Source: Sphingomonas sp. SCN 67-18 (GTDB lineage: Bacteria; Pseudomonadota; Alphaproteobacteria; Sphingomonadales; Sphingomonadaceae). Taken from it: DNA of 32,648 nucleotides. The stretch spans positions 1-32,648 of the forward strand of contig NZ_MEFG01000031.1 in the NCBI RefSeq assembly GCF_001724715.1, given 5' to 3'. Each line of letters starts with the position of its first letter. Positions within the stretch are counted from its first letter, which is position 1. The notes beneath the pieces were generated by a model. It had not been told where the DNA came from and searched no databases. It worked only from the letters and a program-made list of their open reading frames with translations. Below are positions 8,002 through 16,993 of the stretch, piece by piece. The position numbers were made by a program, and so were the translations under genes.

Positions 8002-10142
8002 CGCGCCGCCGACCTCAGGCGGAGCGCATTGGCGACGACGATCAGCGACGATCCGGACATGGCCAGCGCCGCCACCAGCGGGGTGACATAGCCGGCGATC
8101 GCCAGCGGCACCGCCAGCACATTATAGCCGATGGCGATCGCGAAATTCTGCCGTACCACGCGCATCGTCCGCCGCGCCGCCGCGATGGCGACCGGCACCG
8201 GCATCAGGCCGTCGCCCAGGAATACCAGGTCCGCCGCCGTCTGGCCGACATCGCTGGCGGACGCCGGGGCGATGGAGACGTCGGCCGCCTTCAGCGCCGG
8301 GCCGTCGTTCAGCCCGTCGCCCACCATCAGCACCCGGCGCCCGCCCTGTTGCAGCCGCGCGATCATGGCGAATTTGCCCGCGGGGGAGAGGGCCGCGCAG
8401 CCGGTGATGCCCAGCTGCCCGGCGACGGCGTCGACCGCGCTCGCCCGGTCGCCGGAGAGCATCAGCGGTTCCATACCCTGATCGCGCAGGCGGGCGATGG
8501 CGGCGGGCGCGTCGGCGCGCAGCGCGTCGGTGAAGCGCAGCAGCCGGGCCGGGCCGTCGCCCAGCCGGAAAGCCGTGGCGAGCAGCGCGTCGTCCCCGGC
8601 GGCCGGCGCGCCCAGCCAGTCCGGCCGGCCAAGTCGCGCGGGCAGCGCGCCATGGCGGCCTTCCACCCCCGCGCCGGGGCGCTCGGTCAGGTCGGTGAGA
8701 TCGGCGGCGGTCACCCCTTGCACCTCCAGCGCGCCGGCGAGCGCGCGCGACAGGGGGTGGCGGCTGGACCGGGCGAGCGCCAGGGCGACGGGCTTTTCCT
8801 CGGCGTCGAGGGGAAGCGGGCCATTGGGCACCGGCCGGCCCAGCGTCAGCGTGCCCGTCTTGTCGAACAGAGCGCTGTCCGCCTCCGCCAGCCGTTCCAG
8901 CGCGGAACCGTCCTTGATCAATATCCCCGCCCGCATCATCGCGCCCGCCGCCACCACCTGCGCCACCGGCACGGCAAGGCCCAGCGCGCACGGGCAGGTG
9001 ATGATGAGCACCGCGACGGCGATCAGGATCGACTGGTGCGCGCCCGCCCCGGCGATCATCCAGCCGATGAAGCTGAGCAGCGCGAGCGTGTGGACGGCCG
9101 GGGCGTAGAAGCGGGCCGCCCGGTCGGCGACGCGGACATAGCGCGATTTGGTGCCGCCGGCGGCTTCCATCATCCGGGCGATGTCGGCGATGACGGTGTT
9201 CTCGCCCGCCGCCGTGACCCGCACCGTCAAGGGCGCGTCGAGGTTGATCGTGCCGGCCAGCACCGCCTTGCCCGTGGTGACGGCCTCCGGCAGGCTTTCG
9301 CCGGTGATGAGCGCGCGGTCGATGCTGCTGGCGCCCTGTTCCACCACCCCGTCCGCCGCCAGCCGCTCGCCCGCGGCCACCAGCATCCTCATGCCGCGCG
9401 CCAGCTCGTCCGCCGCGCGCCACTGGGTCGATCCGTCTCGGGCGATCACCAGCGCGCCCGCCGCCGTCTGGCGGAGCAGCGCCTCCACCCCGTCCTGCGC
9501 GCGGGCGCGCATCACGCTATCCAGAAAGCGCCCGGCCAGCAGGAAGAAGAGCAGCATCACCGCGCCGTCGAAATAGGCATGGGGGCCGTCGATGGCGGTT
9601 TCATACAGGCTGATCGCGCAGGCCAGGACGACTCCGATGGAGATGGGCACGTCCATGTTGGTGCGCCCGCGCCTGAGCGCGCTCCACGCGCTCCTGAAGA
9701 AGGGGCGGCCCGCATAGGCGACGGCGGGCAGGGCGATCAGCGCCGACAGCCAGTGGAACATCTGCCGCGTCGCGTCGGTCGCGCCGGACCAGACCGAGAC
9801 GGAAAGCAGCATGACGTTCATCGCGGCGAAGCCTGCCACCGCCATCGCCTTCACCAGCATCCGGCTTTCGTCCGCCGCCGCCGGCTCCGCCTCGCCGAGA
9901 AAGGGTTCGGCGGGAAAGCCGATCCGGCCGATGGCGTCGCGCAGCCCGGCGGTGTCGATCGTTTCCAGATGGGAAATCCGCACCCGGCGCGTGGTGAAGT
10001 TCACCCGCGCGGCGACGACGTCGGGATGGGCGGCCAGCCCGTTTTCCAGCGTGGCGATGCAGTTGGCGCAATGCAGCCCGGGCACGTTGAAGCTGGTGGT
10101 CAGCACCGCGCCGGCCGCGTCGAGGGCGGTGGGCGCGTTCAT
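7998..10142 (-). CDS. ccoI: Copper-translocating P1B-type ATPase CcoI
   Basis: A 714-residue membrane ATPase that exports copper for assembly of the cbb3 oxidase. An N-terminal heavy-metal-associated domain carries C25-A-N-C28. Membrane helices follow, then the transport motif C383-P-C385 in TCPCALG, the phosphorylated D427 in DKTGT, an SRHPLS motif and GDGLND. ITGES marks the actuator domain. The true start is the ATG at 10142, which overlaps the ccoH stop as ATGA. The frame is open far upstream only because that strand lacks stops. Its position between ccoH and ccoS separates it from a housekeeping CopA. Confidence 0.95.
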   Translation of the reverse strand: MNAPTALDAAGAVLTTSFNVPGLHCANCIATLENGLAAHPDVVAARVNFTTRRVRISHLETIDTAGLRDAIGRIGFPAEPFLGEAEPAAADESRMLVKAMAVAGFAAMNVMLLSVSVWSGATDATRQMFHWLSALIALPAVAYAGRPFFRSAWSALRRGRTNMDVPISIGVVLACAISLYETAIDGPHAYFDGAVMLLFFLLAGRFLDSVMRARAQDGVEALLRQTAAGALVIARDGSTQWRAADELARGMRMLVAAGERLAADGVVEQGASSIDRALITGESLPEAVTTGKAVLAGTINLDAPLTVRVTAAGENTVIADIARMMEAAGGTKSRYVRVADRAARFYAPAVHTLALLSFIGWMIAGAGAHQSILIAVAVLIITCPCALGLAVPVAQVVAAGAMMRAGILIKDGSALERLAEADSALFDKTGTLTLGRPVPNGPLPLDAEEKPVALALARSSRHPLSRALAGALEVQGVTAADLTDLTERPGAGVEGRHGALPARLGRPDWLGAPAAGDDALLATAFRLGDGPARLLRFTDALRADAPAAIARLRDQGMEPLMLSGDRASAVDAVAGQLGITGCAALSPAGKFAMIARLQQGGRRVLMVGDGLNDGPALKAADVSIAPASASDVGQTAADLVFLGDGLMPVPVAIAAARRTMRVVRQNFAIAIGYNVLAVPLAIAGYVTPLVAALAMSGSSLIVVANALRLRSAAR

Positions 10143-10597
10143 GCCGGCACGTCGTCGAGGAAATGGGCGACATGCCCGCCCGAGCGCACGTCGATGCGGA
10201 TCAGCCAGCGCCCCGGCGGCAGCGGCTGGGCCGCGACATGATTGCCCTGCGCGTCGGCGGTGAAGGCGATGGTCCGTTCCGGCGCGCGGCCCAGCGGATG
10301 GCGCGCGACCGCGCTCACCGTGGCGTCCGCCAGCGGCCCGGCGGCGGTGTGCGTGCCGATGTGCAGGCGGCGCCCGGCGTCCAGCGTCACGTCCAGCGTC
10401 CAGCCCAGCCGGTCCTGCGCGCGCGCCTCGGCCAGCCAGCGGTTGTAATGCTGGCTGGCGACATAGCTGTTGTCGACCACCGTGCCGCCGAAGGTGCGCA
10501 CGGCATAGCCCGCCATGATGAAGTTGACGGTGATGATGACGCCGAACATCGCCAGCATCACCCCCAGCATGTGCCATCCTGTGAAACGGCGGATCAT
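10139..10597 (-). CDS. ccoH: cbb3 oxidase biogenesis protein CcoH (FixH)
   Basis: A 152-residue protein with one N-terminal membrane span (WHMLGVMLAMFGVIITVNFIMAGYA) and a periplasmic beta-rich FixH domain. The NRWLAEARAQDRLGW region is typical of the family. It is needed for stable assembly of the cbb3 oxidase. It starts in a four-base ATGA overlap with ccoG and ends in one with ccoI. The start at 10597 gives a short cytosolic N-terminus (MIRRFTG) as expected. Confidence 0.92.
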   Translation of the reverse strand: MIRRFTGWHMLGVMLAMFGVIITVNFIMAGYAVRTFGGTVVDNSYVASQHYNRWLAEARAQDRLGWTLDVTLDAGRRLHIGTHTAAGPLADATVSAVARHPLGRAPERTIAFTADAQGNHVAAQPLPPGRWLIRIDVRSGGHVAHFLDDVPA

Positions 10598-12111
10598 TGG
10601 CCTTCCTCCGGACGTTCGAAACGGCCTTCGCCGCGCGCCTCGCCGCCTTCCCTGTCCAGCGCGCGGACGGTGAACTGCAGGTCGTCGCGCGCCGGCCCCT
10701 GCGCGCCGGCTAGGACGAACAGCCGGGCGCGGGCCACCTGGTCCGCCGCCACGGCGATGCGCACGCTGCGCCCTGCCGTCTCGCGGCTGCCGCCGTCGCT
10801 CCACAGCACCGCGCCGGGCAGCCCGGCGATGCCGATCTCCATGCGGCGCGGCCGGTTTTCCATGTTGCGGATGCGGATGGTGTAGCTGTTGCGGATGCTG
10901 CCGTCCGACATGCGGACCCACAGCGGGTTGCGTTCCTGGCTGATGCTGAGATCGATCCGGGTGCGCGTGCCCAGCGCGAACAGCATGCCGCAGCCGACCC
11001 CGGCCCAGAGCAGGAAATAGAGGATGGTGCGCAGCCGCAGCAGCCGCTTGACCGGGGAGAGCGGCTGGCCGCCCCGGGTGGCGATCTCCTCGTCGGCGAC
11101 GGTGCTGTAGCCGATCAGCCGGGTCGGCCGGTCGATCCGCTCCATCACCTGGTCACACGCATCGATGCACAGGCCGCAGGTGATGCAGCCGATCTGCGGC
11201 CCTTCCCGGATATCGATGCCGGTGGGGCAGACGGCGACGCAGGCGTTGCAGTCGATACAGTCGCCGACGCGGGTGGCGGCATGGTCCGGGTCGTTGGCCA
11301 GCGCCACCAGCGACGGCGCGGCTGCGCGGGCCAGTTCCTGCTCGGCGCGCTTGGTGCCGTGGGTGCGCGGTTCCCCCCGCCACAGCTTGTAGGTGACCAT
11401 CAGCGATTTTTCGTCGAGCATCGCGCTCTGGATGCGCGGCCACGGGCACATGTAGATGCACACCTGTTCGCGCAATATGCCGCCCAGCAAATAGGTGGTG
11501 GCCGTCAATATCCCGATCGTTGCATAGGCGACCATGGGCGCCTGGAAGGCGAGGAGCTGGCGGAACAGGGTGGGCGCGTCCGCGAAATAGAAGATCCATG
11601 CGCCGCCCGTCGCCGCGGCGATCAGCAGCCAGATGCCGTGCTTGGTCACCCGCTTCGCCGCCTTGCCGGCGCTCATCGGCGCGCGCTGCAGCTTGATCTG
11701 CGCGTTGCGGTCCCCGTCGATGAAGCGTTCGACATGGACGAACAGGTCGGTCCACACCGTTTGCGGGCAGGCATAGCCGCACCAGGCCCGCCCGACTGCG
11801 GACGTGACCAGGAACAGTCCGATGCCCGCCATGATGAGCAGCCCGGCGACATAATAGAATTCGTGCGGCCAGATCTCGATCGAGAACATGTAGAAGCGGC
11901 GGCGGGGCAGGTCGATCAGCACCGCCTGGTCGGGGGCGAAAGGCCCGCGATCCCAGCGCAGCCAGGGCGTGGCGTAATAGATCGCCAGCGTCACCGCCAT
12001 GATCGCCCATTTCAGGCGGCGGAAGCTGCCGTCTATCGCCTTGGGGAAGATCTTGCGCCGCGCCTCGAAAAGCTGCGGCGCGTGATCGGCGATATCGTCA
12101 GGACCGGCCAT
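10594..12111 (-). CDS. ccoG: cbb3 oxidase accessory iron-sulfur protein CcoG (RdxA/FixG)
   Basis: A 505-residue membrane protein with two 4Fe-4S ferredoxin-type clusters, proposed to reduce copper for CcoI-linked assembly. Visible features in order: membrane helices with the motifs WCGYACPQTVW and CIYMCPWPRIQ, the cluster motifs CIDCNACVAVCPTGIDIR and CITCGLCIDACD, one more membrane span, and a periplasmic FixG C-terminal domain. All ligand cysteines are present. The ATG at 12111 overlaps the ccoP end by 14 bases. The frame stays open upstream, but the extension has no homology pattern. Confidence 0.94.
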   Translation of the reverse strand: MAGPDDIADHAPQLFEARRKIFPKAIDGSFRRLKWAIMAVTLAIYYATPWLRWDRGPFAPDQAVLIDLPRRRFYMFSIEIWPHEFYYVAGLLIMAGIGLFLVTSAVGRAWCGYACPQTVWTDLFVHVERFIDGDRNAQIKLQRAPMSAGKAAKRVTKHGIWLLIAAATGGAWIFYFADAPTLFRQLLAFQAPMVAYATIGILTATTYLLGGILREQVCIYMCPWPRIQSAMLDEKSLMVTYKLWRGEPRTHGTKRAEQELARAAAPSLVALANDPDHAATRVGDCIDCNACVAVCPTGIDIREGPQIGCITCGLCIDACDQVMERIDRPTRLIGYSTVADEEIATRGGQPLSPVKRLLRLRTILYFLLWAGVGCGMLFALGTRTRIDLSISQERNPLWVRMSDGSIRNSYTIRIRNMENRPRRMEIGIAGLPGAVLWSDGGSRETAGRSVRIAVAADQVARARLFVLAGAQGPARDDLQFTVRALDREGGEARGEGRFERPEEGQ

Positions 12112-13051
12112 TGGCTGCCGGCGCGGCGGGCGTCGCCTCCATGTCCGTTGCAGCGGGCGTCGCGGCCGCCGGGGCCAGCGCCTCGCCGCCGCCGCGCGAA
12201 TGGACATAGGCGGCCAGCATCTTGATGGTCACCGGGTCGAGCCGCGTGCCCCAGGCCGGCATCACGCCGTAGCGGGCGTTGGTGACGGTGTGGACCAGCG
12301 CGTCGCGGTCCCCGCCGTAAAGCCAGATATGGTCGTTGAGCTTCGGCGCGCCCAGCGTGCGGCTGCCCTCGCCATTCGCCCCGTGGCAGACCGCGCAATT
12401 GGCCTCGTAGAGCGCCGCGCCGCGCCGCGCGGATGCGCCGGGCCTTTCCTGGCCGGAGATGACGCGGACATGGCTGACCACGTCCTGCACTTGGGCGGAG
12501 GTGAGCAGGCCGTCGCGCCCGAAGGCGGGCATGATCGACATGTGGGTGGCGTCGTTGCCCGGCTGGCGGATGCCCTCCGCGATGGTCTGTTGCAGCGTCT
12601 TCAGGTCGCCGCCCCACAGCCAGTCGTCGTCGTTGAGATTGGGATAGCCCCGGCTGCCCGCCGCGCCCGAGCCGTGGCACTGGACGCAATGGACCTTGAA
12701 GGCCGCGTTGCCGCCCTCGATGGCGGATTGCATCAGGCGCGAATCCTCGGGCAGCCGCTCGATGGGGATTTGCGACAGGGCAAGCCGGATCGGCGCCTTG
12801 CGTTCGCCTTCGCGCGCCATCTCCTGTTCCAGCTGGCCCCGGCTGGTCCAGCCCAGCGTGCCGGCGGTCGCCCGGTCGATCAGCGGCCAGGCGGGATAGA
12901 GGATGACATAGGCGATGCCCCAGACGATCGTCGCGTAGAGCGAATAGAGCCACCAGCGCGGCATCGGCGTGTCGAGTTCCTCGATGCCGTCCCATTCGTG
13001 GCCGACCGTGCTGGTGCCGGTCGCTTCGTCGATGCGCTTCCTGTCAGCCAT
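12098..13051 (-). CDS. ccoP: cbb3 oxidase subunit III, dihaem cytochrome c CcoP
   Basis: A 317-residue membrane-anchored dihaem cytochrome c that passes electrons to CcoO and CcoN. The N-terminal segment has EWDGIEELDTPMPRWW and one membrane span (YATIVWGIAYVILYP), both characteristic of CcoP. Haem c sites are C122-V-Q-C125-H126 and C219-A-V-C222-H223, with methionines in SIMPAFG and VMPAWG as likely axial ligands. An Ala/Pro-rich tail ends the protein. It overlaps the ccoQ end by eight bases and the ccoG start by 14 bases. Confidence 0.96.
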   Translation of the reverse strand: MADRKRIDEATGTSTVGHEWDGIEELDTPMPRWWLYSLYATIVWGIAYVILYPAWPLIDRATAGTLGWTSRGQLEQEMAREGERKAPIRLALSQIPIERLPEDSRLMQSAIEGGNAAFKVHCVQCHGSGAAGSRGYPNLNDDDWLWGGDLKTLQQTIAEGIRQPGNDATHMSIMPAFGRDGLLTSAQVQDVVSHVRVISGQERPGASARRGAALYEANCAVCHGANGEGSRTLGAPKLNDHIWLYGGDRDALVHTVTNARYGVMPAWGTRLDPVTIKMLAAYVHSRGGGEALAPAAATPAATDMEATPAAPAANGRS

Positions 13052-13208
13052 CGCTCCGCTCCCCGTCGTCGAAGATCATCGTCGCCGCCCGCTCATGATG
13101 CGCGGACGCCCCCTTGCGGAACGTCCAGCCGACCAGCGCCAGAAAGGTCAGGCCCATGAAGATGAGGCCATAGCTGTCCGCGAAATGGCGGAATTCGTCA
13201 TAGGTCAT
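13044..13208 (-). CDS. ccoQ: cbb3 oxidase small subunit IV CcoQ
   Basis: Fifty-four residues with the family's usual shape: a short N-terminus ([14 protein letters not shown]), one membrane helix ([16 protein letters not shown]) and a charged cytosolic tail. CcoQ stabilises the core oxidase complex. Its ATG overlaps the ccoO stop as ATGA, and its end overlaps ccoP by eight bases. Position and length make the call secure despite low sequence conservation in the family. Confidence 0.9.
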   Translation of the reverse strand: MTYDEFRHFADSYGLIFMGLTFLALVGWTFRKGASAHHERAATMIFDDGERSDG

Positions 13209-13939
13209 CGGGCCTGCTCCCGCGGTGCGGCCGCCTGGAAATCCACCAGCGTGCCGAGCATCTGCAGATAGGCGACCAGCGCGTCCATTTCGGTCAGGCG
13301 CCTGGGATCGCCGTCGAAATCGCGGGCCTGCGCCTTGGGATAGCGTTTCAGCAGGTCGGCGGTGTCCGCATCCGGGTCCGCCTGCGCCTTCAGGTCGTCG
13401 GTCGCCTTTTCGATGTCGGTGTCGCTATAGGGCACGCCCACCCGGCGCAGCGCCTTCAGGTGGCCGGCGGCGTTCGACACGTCCAGCGGCCGCTCCGCCA
13501 GGAAGGCATAGGGCGGCATGATCGATTCCGGCACCACCGACTGCGGGTCCTTCAGGTGCTGGACATGCCATTCGTCCGAATAGCGGCCGCCGACGCGGGC
13601 AAGGTCCGGCCCGGTGCGCTTGGAGCCCCATTGGAAGGGGTGGTCGTACATGCTCTCCGCCGCCAGGCTGTAATGGCCATAGCGTTCCACCTCGTCGCGG
13701 AAGGGGCGGATCATCTGGCTGTGGCAGCTATAGCAGCCCTCGCGGACATAGATGTCGCGCCCGGCCTGTTCCAGCGGGGTGTAGGGGCGCACGCCCTCCA
13801 CCTTCTCGATGGTCGAATCGATCCAGAACAGCGGGGCGATCTCGACGATGCCGCCGATCGCCACCGCGATGAACGACAGGATGGCGAGCAGCGTGACGTT
13901 GCGCTCGATCGTCTTGTGGTTGAGGCGTTTCGAAGCCAT
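13205..13939 (-). CDS. ccoO: cbb3 oxidase subunit II, monohaem cytochrome c CcoO
   Basis: A 244-residue subunit with an N-terminal membrane anchor ([24 protein letters not shown]) and a periplasmic cytochrome c domain. The haem is attached at C69-Y-S-C72-H73 in the classic [16 protein letters not shown] block. M141 in SIMPPYAFL is the likely axial ligand. AGGAG lies eight bases before the ATG at 13939. An upstream ATG at 13996 in the same frame lies inside ccoN and is unlikely. The gap to ccoN is ten bases. Confidence 0.96.
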   Translation of the reverse strand: MASKRLNHKTIERNVTLLAILSFIAVAIGGIVEIAPLFWIDSTIEKVEGVRPYTPLEQAGRDIYVREGCYSCHSQMIRPFRDEVERYGHYSLAAESMYDHPFQWGSKRTGPDLARVGGRYSDEWHVQHLKDPQSVVPESIMPPYAFLAERPLDVSNAAGHLKALRRVGVPYSDTDIEKATDDLKAQADPDADTADLLKRYPKAQARDFDGDPRRLTEMDALVAYLQMLGTLVDFQAAAPREQAR

Positions 13940-13949
13940 CGGTCCGCTC

Positions 13950-15605
13950 CTATTCCGCTGCCGCCGGACGAAGCGGACGATCCTTCGCCGCGTCATAGGC
14001 CGGGTTGTTCATGGGGGCTTCGCTGCGCTGGCGGCCCTTGATGGTCATCCAGATGTTCCACACCATCAGCACGCCGCCCGCCAGGTAGAGCAGCCCGCCC
14101 GCGACGCGGATGAGATAATAGGGCTTCATCGCCGCCACGACCTCGGCAAAGGCGTAGACCAGATAGCCGTCGTCGCCATATTCGCGCCACATCAGGCCCT
14201 GGGTGATGCCGGCCACCCACATGGCGGACGCGTAGAGCACGATCCCCGCCGTCGACAGCCAGAAATGCCAGTTGACCATGCGCAGCGAGTAAAGCCGGTC
14301 GCGGCCCCACAGGCGCGGCGTCAGATAATAAAGCGCGGCGAAGGTGATCATCCCGTTCCACCCCAGCGCGCCCGCGTGGACGTGGCCGATCGTCCATTCG
14401 GTATAATGGCTGAGCGAGTTGACCGCCTTGATCGACAGCATCGGCCCTTCGAACGTCGCCATGCCGTAAAAGGCGAGCGCGAACACCATCATGCGGATGA
14501 TCGGGTCGGTGCGGATCTTGTCCCACGCGCCGTTGAGCGTCATCAGGCCGTTGATCATGCCGCCCCAGCTGGGCATCCACAGGATCACCGAGAACACCAT
14601 GCCCAGCGTCTGCGCCCAGTCCGGCAGCGCGGTATAATGCAGGTGGTGCGGCCCCGCCCAGATGTAGAGGAAGATCAGCGACCAGAAATGCAGGATGGAC
14701 AGGCGATAGCTGTAGATCGGCCGTTCCGCCTGCTTGGGCACGAAATAATACATCATGGCCAGGAACGGCACCGTCAGGAAGAAGGCGACGGCGTTGTGGC
14801 CGTACCACCACTGGGTCAGCGCATCCTGCACGCCGGCGAAGGCGGAATAGGATTTCGACCCCGTCCAGCTGACCGGCACCGCCAGGTTGTTGACGATGTG
14901 CAGCATGGCGATGGTGATGATGAACGACAGGTAGAACCAGTTGGCGACATAGATATGCGGTTCGTTGCGCTTCAGCAGCGTGCCGACGAACACCGCGAAA
15001 TAGGCGACCCAGACGATGGTCAGCCAGATGTCGACATACCATTCCGGCTCCGCATATTCGCGCGCGCCGGTGATGCCCATCAGATAGCCGCTGGCGGCGA
15101 GCACCAGGAACAGCTGGTAGCCCCAGAAGACGAAGCGCGACAGCGCCGGAAAGGCCAGCCGCGCCCGGCAGGTGCGCTGCACCACGTAGAAGCTGGTGGC
15201 GATCAGCGCATTGCCGCCGAAGGCGAACACCACGGCGGATGTATGCAGCGGCCTGAGCCGCCCGAAATTCAGATATTCATTGAGGTTGAGGCCGGGAAAG
15301 CTGAGCTGGGAGGCGATGACCACCCCGGCGAGGAAGCCGACGACGCCCCAGAAGACGGTGGCGACAACGCCCCAGCGGACGACATCGTCATAATAAAGGT
15401 TCTGCGGGTCGGCGGGCGGGGCGATCAGCCCGAGCAGCGCCGGATAATTGGCGCTGGCCGCCGTGGCGAAGGCCGCCGCGAGCGCCGCTGCGCACACGAT
15501 GACCATGTGGACCGCAAAGCCGCCATCCGCCGCCATGATCATGCCGGCCAGCGCGATCAGGGCGACGGCAAACCAGCCGCCCATCTTCATCACAACCGTA
15601 TCCAT
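13950..15605 (-). CDS. ccoN: cbb3-type cytochrome c oxidase catalytic subunit I CcoN
   Basis: A 551-residue integral membrane haem-copper oxidase subunit that reduces oxygen to water. Ligands can be placed: H121 for low-spin haem b; H270, H320 and H321 for CuB; H408 and H410 for the two haems. Y314 is the tyrosine of the cbb3-type Tyr-His cross-link; the H270-H320 and Y314-H320 spacings match those I recall for the Pseudomonas stutzeri enzyme. The signature [13 protein letters not shown] identifies the C-family. It opens the ccoNOQPGHIS unit. A perfect FNR palindrome is centred about 67 bases upstream of the ATG. Confidence 0.97.
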   Translation of the reverse strand: MDTVVMKMGGWFAVALIALAGMIMAADGGFAVHMVIVCAAALAAAFATAASANYPALLGLIAPPADPQNLYYDDVVRWGVVATVFWGVVGFLAGVVIASQLSFPGLNLNEYLNFGRLRPLHTSAVVFAFGGNALIATSFYVVQRTCRARLAFPALSRFVFWGYQLFLVLAASGYLMGITGAREYAEPEWYVDIWLTIVWVAYFAVFVGTLLKRNEPHIYVANWFYLSFIITIAMLHIVNNLAVPVSWTGSKSYSAFAGVQDALTQWWYGHNAVAFFLTVPFLAMMYYFVPKQAERPIYSYRLSILHFWSLIFLYIWAGPHHLHYTALPDWAQTLGMVFSVILWMPSWGGMINGLMTLNGAWDKIRTDPIIRMMVFALAFYGMATFEGPMLSIKAVNSLSHYTEWTIGHVHAGALGWNGMITFAALYYLTPRLWGRDRLYSLRMVNWHFWLSTAGIVLYASAMWVAGITQGLMWREYGDDGYLVYAFAEVVAAMKPYYLIRVAGGLLYLAGGVLMVWNIWMTIKGRQRSEAPMNNPAYDAAKDRPLRPAAAE

Positions 15606-15665
15606 CAGCCTGTCGCTTCCCGATAATTGTCCGTCGGGCTTGCGCAGCTTCGATCAACATTTTCA

Positions 15666-15679
15666 TTGATCTAGATCAA
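15666..15679. promoter_or_regulatory. FNR-type operator upstream of ccoN
   Basis: TTGAT-CTAG-ATCAA is a perfect 14-base palindrome matching the FNR/FixK consensus TTGAT-N4-ATCAA. It lies 61 to 74 bases upstream of the ccoN start. It also overlaps the last codons and the stop codon of the histidine kinase gene. Together with the FNR-like gene in the same cluster, this indicates oxygen control of the cco genes. Confidence 0.85.
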
Positions 15680-16993
15680 AAATTTCCCGGGGTGATCCGT
15701 CTCTTCCGCAACCGTGCGGCGGGGGAGGCTGATCGTGGCGCGCAGGCCGCCTTCGGGGCGGTTGGCGAGGGTGACGGCACCGCCCAGCCGGGTGACCGAG
15801 CGGCGGACGATGGCAAGGCCCAGCCCCGCGCCGCCGGTGCCCCGGCTGCGGGACTGCTCGAGTCGCTGGAAAGGCTGGAACACGGCCTCCAGCTGGTCCG
15901 GGGGAATGCCCGGGCCGTCATCGTCAATCAGGATGGTGATGGTGTCGGCGTCCGCGCTCAGCGCGACGCGGGCCTGGCCGGCATGGCGCAGCGCGTTGTG
16001 GACGACGTTGGACAGCGCGCGCTGCAGCTTCAGCGGGCGCGTGACCGTGTTGAGGCGCATCGGCCCGTCATAGCTGGCGTCGCCCCCGGCATCCTGCGCG
16101 TCGTCGACGATGGTCTGGATCAGCGAGGCAAGGTCGACCAGCCGTTCCGGTTCCGCATCCGCGCCGCGCAGATAATCCAGGATGGAAGCGATGAAGGCCT
16201 CCATCTCGTCCAGATCATGGTCGAACCCCTGCTGGATCGCCGGTTCGCCGATCGTCGCCGTGCGCAGCCGCATCCGCGCGATCGGGGTGCGCAGGTCGTG
16301 CGAGACGGCGGCCAGCGCCTGGGTGCGGTCGTTCACCAGATCAAACAGCCGGGTCTGCATCGCGTTGAACGCGGCGGCGACCTGCTGCACCTCGCGCGGG
16401 CCGTCGACCGGGACGATGCGGGGCTGGCCGTGGCCCATGCTGTCCGCCGCCTGCGCCAGCCTTTGCAGCGGGCGGCCAAGCATCCGCATGATCAGCCAGG
16501 CGACGAGCGCGACGCAGGCCAGCAGCAGCAGCAGCGCGCTGGCGTGGCGATGGAGGCTGGAACGGATCGGCAGGCCGGTGGAGCGGAACAGGATCTGCGA
16601 CCCGTCCGCCATGGTCAGCGCCCCGGCCATGCGGCTCTCCATGCTTATGCGGCGGCCGGCAAGCTCGGGCCGCACTTTCGCGAGGTCCGGCGAACCCGTG
16701 GCCGCCGGGCGCGGCACGGTTGGTTCAGGCGCGGGCGCCCAGCGGATCGAAAGCGGCTTCTGCCACAGCCGGCGGGCGAGCGCGTCGCGCTCCACGGTCG
16801 GCACCCCGCCGAGCAGGCGGTCGGCGACGATCAGCTGTTCGGCCAGCCATTCCGCCTGGGCGCTGCGCCATTGCTGTGCTTCCACCCGGCGGAGCATCAG
16901 CTCGCTGCCGACGAATTCCAGCGCCAGCGCCGCCAGCAGGATCACCGTGATCCTGCCGCCCAGCCCCGCCGGCCAGGGAAGCCATCTCTTCAG
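15671..16993 (-). CDS. Sensor histidine kinase (EnvZ-like), possible CTG start
   Basis: An inner-membrane sensor kinase of about 440 residues. Numbered from the proposed CTG start, it has a membrane segment at about 14-33, a periplasmic loop of about 115 residues, a second span at about 151-172, a HAMP linker, the phosphorylated H232 in AAVSHDLRTP, an N box (NVVHNALRHAG) and G boxes (DDDGPGIP, GTGGAGLGLAI). It is the partner of the response regulator just upstream. The frame has no ATG, GTG or TTG near the regulator's stop. A CTG at 16993 overlaps that stop as CTGA and has GGAG five bases before it. Alternatives are an ATG at 17071, which overlaps the regulator by 82 bases, or a GTG inside the first span. 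The signal sensed is unknown. Confidence 0.88.
   Translation of the reverse strand: MKRWLPWPAGLGGRITVILLAALALEFVGSELMLRRVEAQQWRSAQAEWLAEQLIVADRLLGGVPTVERDALARRLWQKPLSIRWAPAPEPTVPRPAATGSPDLAKVRPELAGRRISMESRMAGALTMADGSQILFRSTGLPIRSSLHRHASALLLLLACVALVAWLIMRMLGRPLQRLAQAADSMGHGQPRIVPVDGPREVQQVAAAFNAMQTRLFDLVNDRTQALAAVSHDLRTPIARMRLRTATIGEPAIQQGFDHDLDEMEAFIASILDYLRGADAEPERLVDLASLIQTIVDDAQDAGGDASYDGPMRLNTVTRPLKLQRALSNVVHNALRHAGQARVALSADADTITILIDDDGPGIPPDQLEAVFQPFQRLEQSRSRGTGGAGLGLAIVRRSVTRLGGAVTLANRPEGGLRATISLPRRTVAEETDHPGKFLI

Noticed and set aside
8881-8940. TTGATCAATATC inside ccoI as a second FNR site
   Set aside because: Only one half-site matches with the right spacing, and it lies deep inside coding sequence.
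13809-15626. A 605-residue plus-strand open frame opposite ccoN and the ccoO start
   Set aside because: Antisense of ccoN, whose haem and copper ligands are all intact. The Arg/His-rich translation has no domain.
16725-16985. An ATG-started 86-residue frame just after the response regulator
   Set aside because: It is in the wrong frame for the kinase and shows no membrane or kinase motif; the kinase frame continues past it.
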